Part shown: positions 7,269 to 8,097 of the stretch, piece after piece
Position numbering within the stretch: position 1 is the first letter of the stretch
Layout of the letters: each line of letters opens with the position of its first letter
The notes under the pieces: model-generated
What the model was told of the DNA's origin: nothing
Database searches by the model: none
What the model saw: only the letters and a program-made list of their open reading frames with translations
From: Candidatus Scybalomonas excrementavium
GTDB lineage: Bacteria > Bacillota > Clostridia > Lachnospirales > Lachnospiraceae
NCBI GenBank assembly: GCA_017694765.1
Contig: JADIML010000155.1
Span: 1-8,097 of the forward strand
Direction of reading: 5' to 3'
DNA length: 8,097 nt
Made by a program: the position numbers and the translations under genes

Positions 7269-8097
7269 CTATAACATTTCTACAAAAGCTGCCATTCTCG
7301 TATTTAACTGTCCAATATCTCCAGAAGAATAATCCGTTTCTACTGCCATATATGGAATCTGATAGTTTTCTTTTACAAATCGCTTGATTCCTAATGTTTC
7401 TACATTATACGTATGACAAGCCTGTAGAATGACGTCTACAACCCCATCTACTTTATATTCCTCAATTAAGCGTCCAAGAAGATCATATCGATTTTGATTT
7501 GGTGACATACAAGAACAACCAATGGCTAAATATCGTTCAGCCAATGCTTGATATACATCTTCCATCTCTTCATCGACAAGTCCTTCTATTGATTTTGCAC
7601 CAGCACAGTTTTCATAGCAAACGACAACACCTCCATTTGCTTCGATGGCACGAACTACTTTTAACGCTGCTCCTCCGATTGGAGAACCTGTAATTAAAAT
7701 TCTTGGTCTTTTTTCTATGTGGGTTCCATTTTCGTAAGATTGTTTTACTTGTTCTGTAAGTACCTGCAAATCTTTCACTGCTTTTTCTTTATCAAATTGA
7801 AATTGGATACCATTTAATACTTCATATACTTCTTCCCCAAGTATAGGCACTGGTTCTGTTTTCATTAAACTATAAAACTGTTTCAATGCCATTCTTTCTT
7901 GATTTTTTAAATGAATTGCCTTCCTAATACGATCTTCTGTAATGGTAATTTCAAATTTCTCTTCCAACACATTTTTTAGAGCATGTAGTTCTTTTTTAAA
8001 AAGATGTAATCCCTCTTTTGACTGTCTATTTGGTAATTCCATCACATGAACATCTTTATAATCCGATAAATATTCATACATTTTTTTCTTTCCATCA
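7269..8097 (-). CDS. 2-hydroxyacyl-CoA dehydratase family protein (YjiM / double-cubane-cluster-like), 5' end cut by window
   Basis: C-terminal roughly 275 residues of an iron-sulfur protein related to HgdB/FldC and to YjiM. The first in-frame ATG (8081) is not the true start: the frame stays open to 8097 and encodes DGKKK just before MYEYL, matching the conserved TTCDGKKKMYE motif of YjiM-type proteins. About 100 or more N-terminal residues are probably missing. Numbered from Met8081, the visible part has cysteines at 155 and 159 (VCYENCAG), 189 and 191 (GCSCMSPN) and 222 (QACHTYN), a nucleotide-fold-like start ILITGSPIGG (128-137), and the family C-terminus ETDYSSGDIGQLNTRMAAF (248-266). 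Such proteins bind [4Fe-4S] or double-cubane [8Fe-9S] clusters and are reduced by the ATPase activator encoded immediately downstream. The substrate cannot be assigned. It might dehydrate a hydroxyacyl-CoA or reduce small molecules; the YjiM-like motif favours the second group. No second dehydratase subunit is visible, but one could lie beyond the edge. Confidence 0.9.
   Translation of the reverse strand, partial: DGKKKMYEYLSDYKDVHVMELPNRQSKEGLHLFKKELHALKNVLEEKFEITITEDRIRKAIHLKNQERMALKQFYSLMKTEPVPILGEEVYEVLNGIQFQFDKEKAVKDLQVLTEQVKQSYENGTHIEKRPRILITGSPIGGAALKVVRAIEANGGVVVCYENCAGAKSIEGLVDEEMEDVYQALAERYLAIGCSCMSPNQNRYDLLGRLIEEYKVDGVVDVILQACHTYNVETLGIKRFVKENYQIPYMAVETDYSSGDIGQLNTRMAAFVEML

Noticed and set aside
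7141..7693. + strand frames opposite the activator and dehydratase genes (7141-7332, 7499-7693)
   Set aside because: They lie opposite the phosphate loop and cysteine motifs of well-recognised proteins and have no ribosome site or domain.

Overview
The window looks like chromosomal DNA from a low-G+C anaerobic Firmicute, most likely a Clostridia/Lachnospiraceae-type bacterium. This rests on the strong A+T bias, purine-rich Shine-Dalgarno sites (AAGGAG, AGGAGG), sigma-A-type promoters with TG-extended -10 boxes, and the gene content: a four-domain pyruvate carboxylase, DegV and YitT family proteins, and an oxygen-sensitive Fe-S dehydratase-family protein with its ATPase activator. Taxonomy is inferred from style and content; no rRNA or marker gene is present.

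Layout. On the + strand, one large gene, pyc (135-3587), has its own promoter (-35 at 56-61, -10 at 79-84). It ends at a perfect 16-bp hairpin (3604-3649) flanked by A- and T-runs, which can serve as a terminator for both converging transcription units. All other genes are on the - strand, read right to left. First comes a dehydratase-family gene cut by the window edge (to 8097), followed at once by its ATPase activator (6471-7241) and a terminator (6411-6453). Next come yaaA (5519-6277), a YitT-family membrane protein (4614-5489) and a DegV-family lipid-binding protein (3666-4532). yaaA and yitT are 29 bases apart and probably cotranscribed from the promoter upstream of yaaA. degV has an additional good promoter of its own (4574-4602), with no clear terminator separating it from yitT.

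How the genes work. Pyruvate carboxylase supplies oxaloacetate from pyruvate, bicarbonate and ATP; its biotin ligase is not in the window. The right-hand pair is an 'archerase' system: an ASKHA-fold ATPase with a [4Fe-4S] cluster fires low-potential electrons into a Cys-rich acceptor. The acceptor may be a 2-hydroxyacyl-CoA dehydratase subunit or a double-cubane-cluster protein of the YjiM type. This is the most interesting part of the window, because the substrate of YjiM-type proteins in most organisms is unknown. YaaA belongs to a family that limits damage from hydrogen peroxide and iron. DegV-family proteins bind fatty acids, in some Firmicutes for the fatty-acid kinase FakA, which is not seen here. 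YitT proteins are poorly characterised membrane proteins.

Three starts differ from the longest open frame: DegV (TTG at 4532), YaaA (ATG at 6277) and the activator (ATG at 7241). For DegV and YaaA, predicted promoters lie within or just before the longer reading frames and argue against the extended forms. No tRNA, rRNA, CRISPR array, insertion sequence or recognisable riboswitch was seen. No gene-free stretch exceeds about 200 bases.
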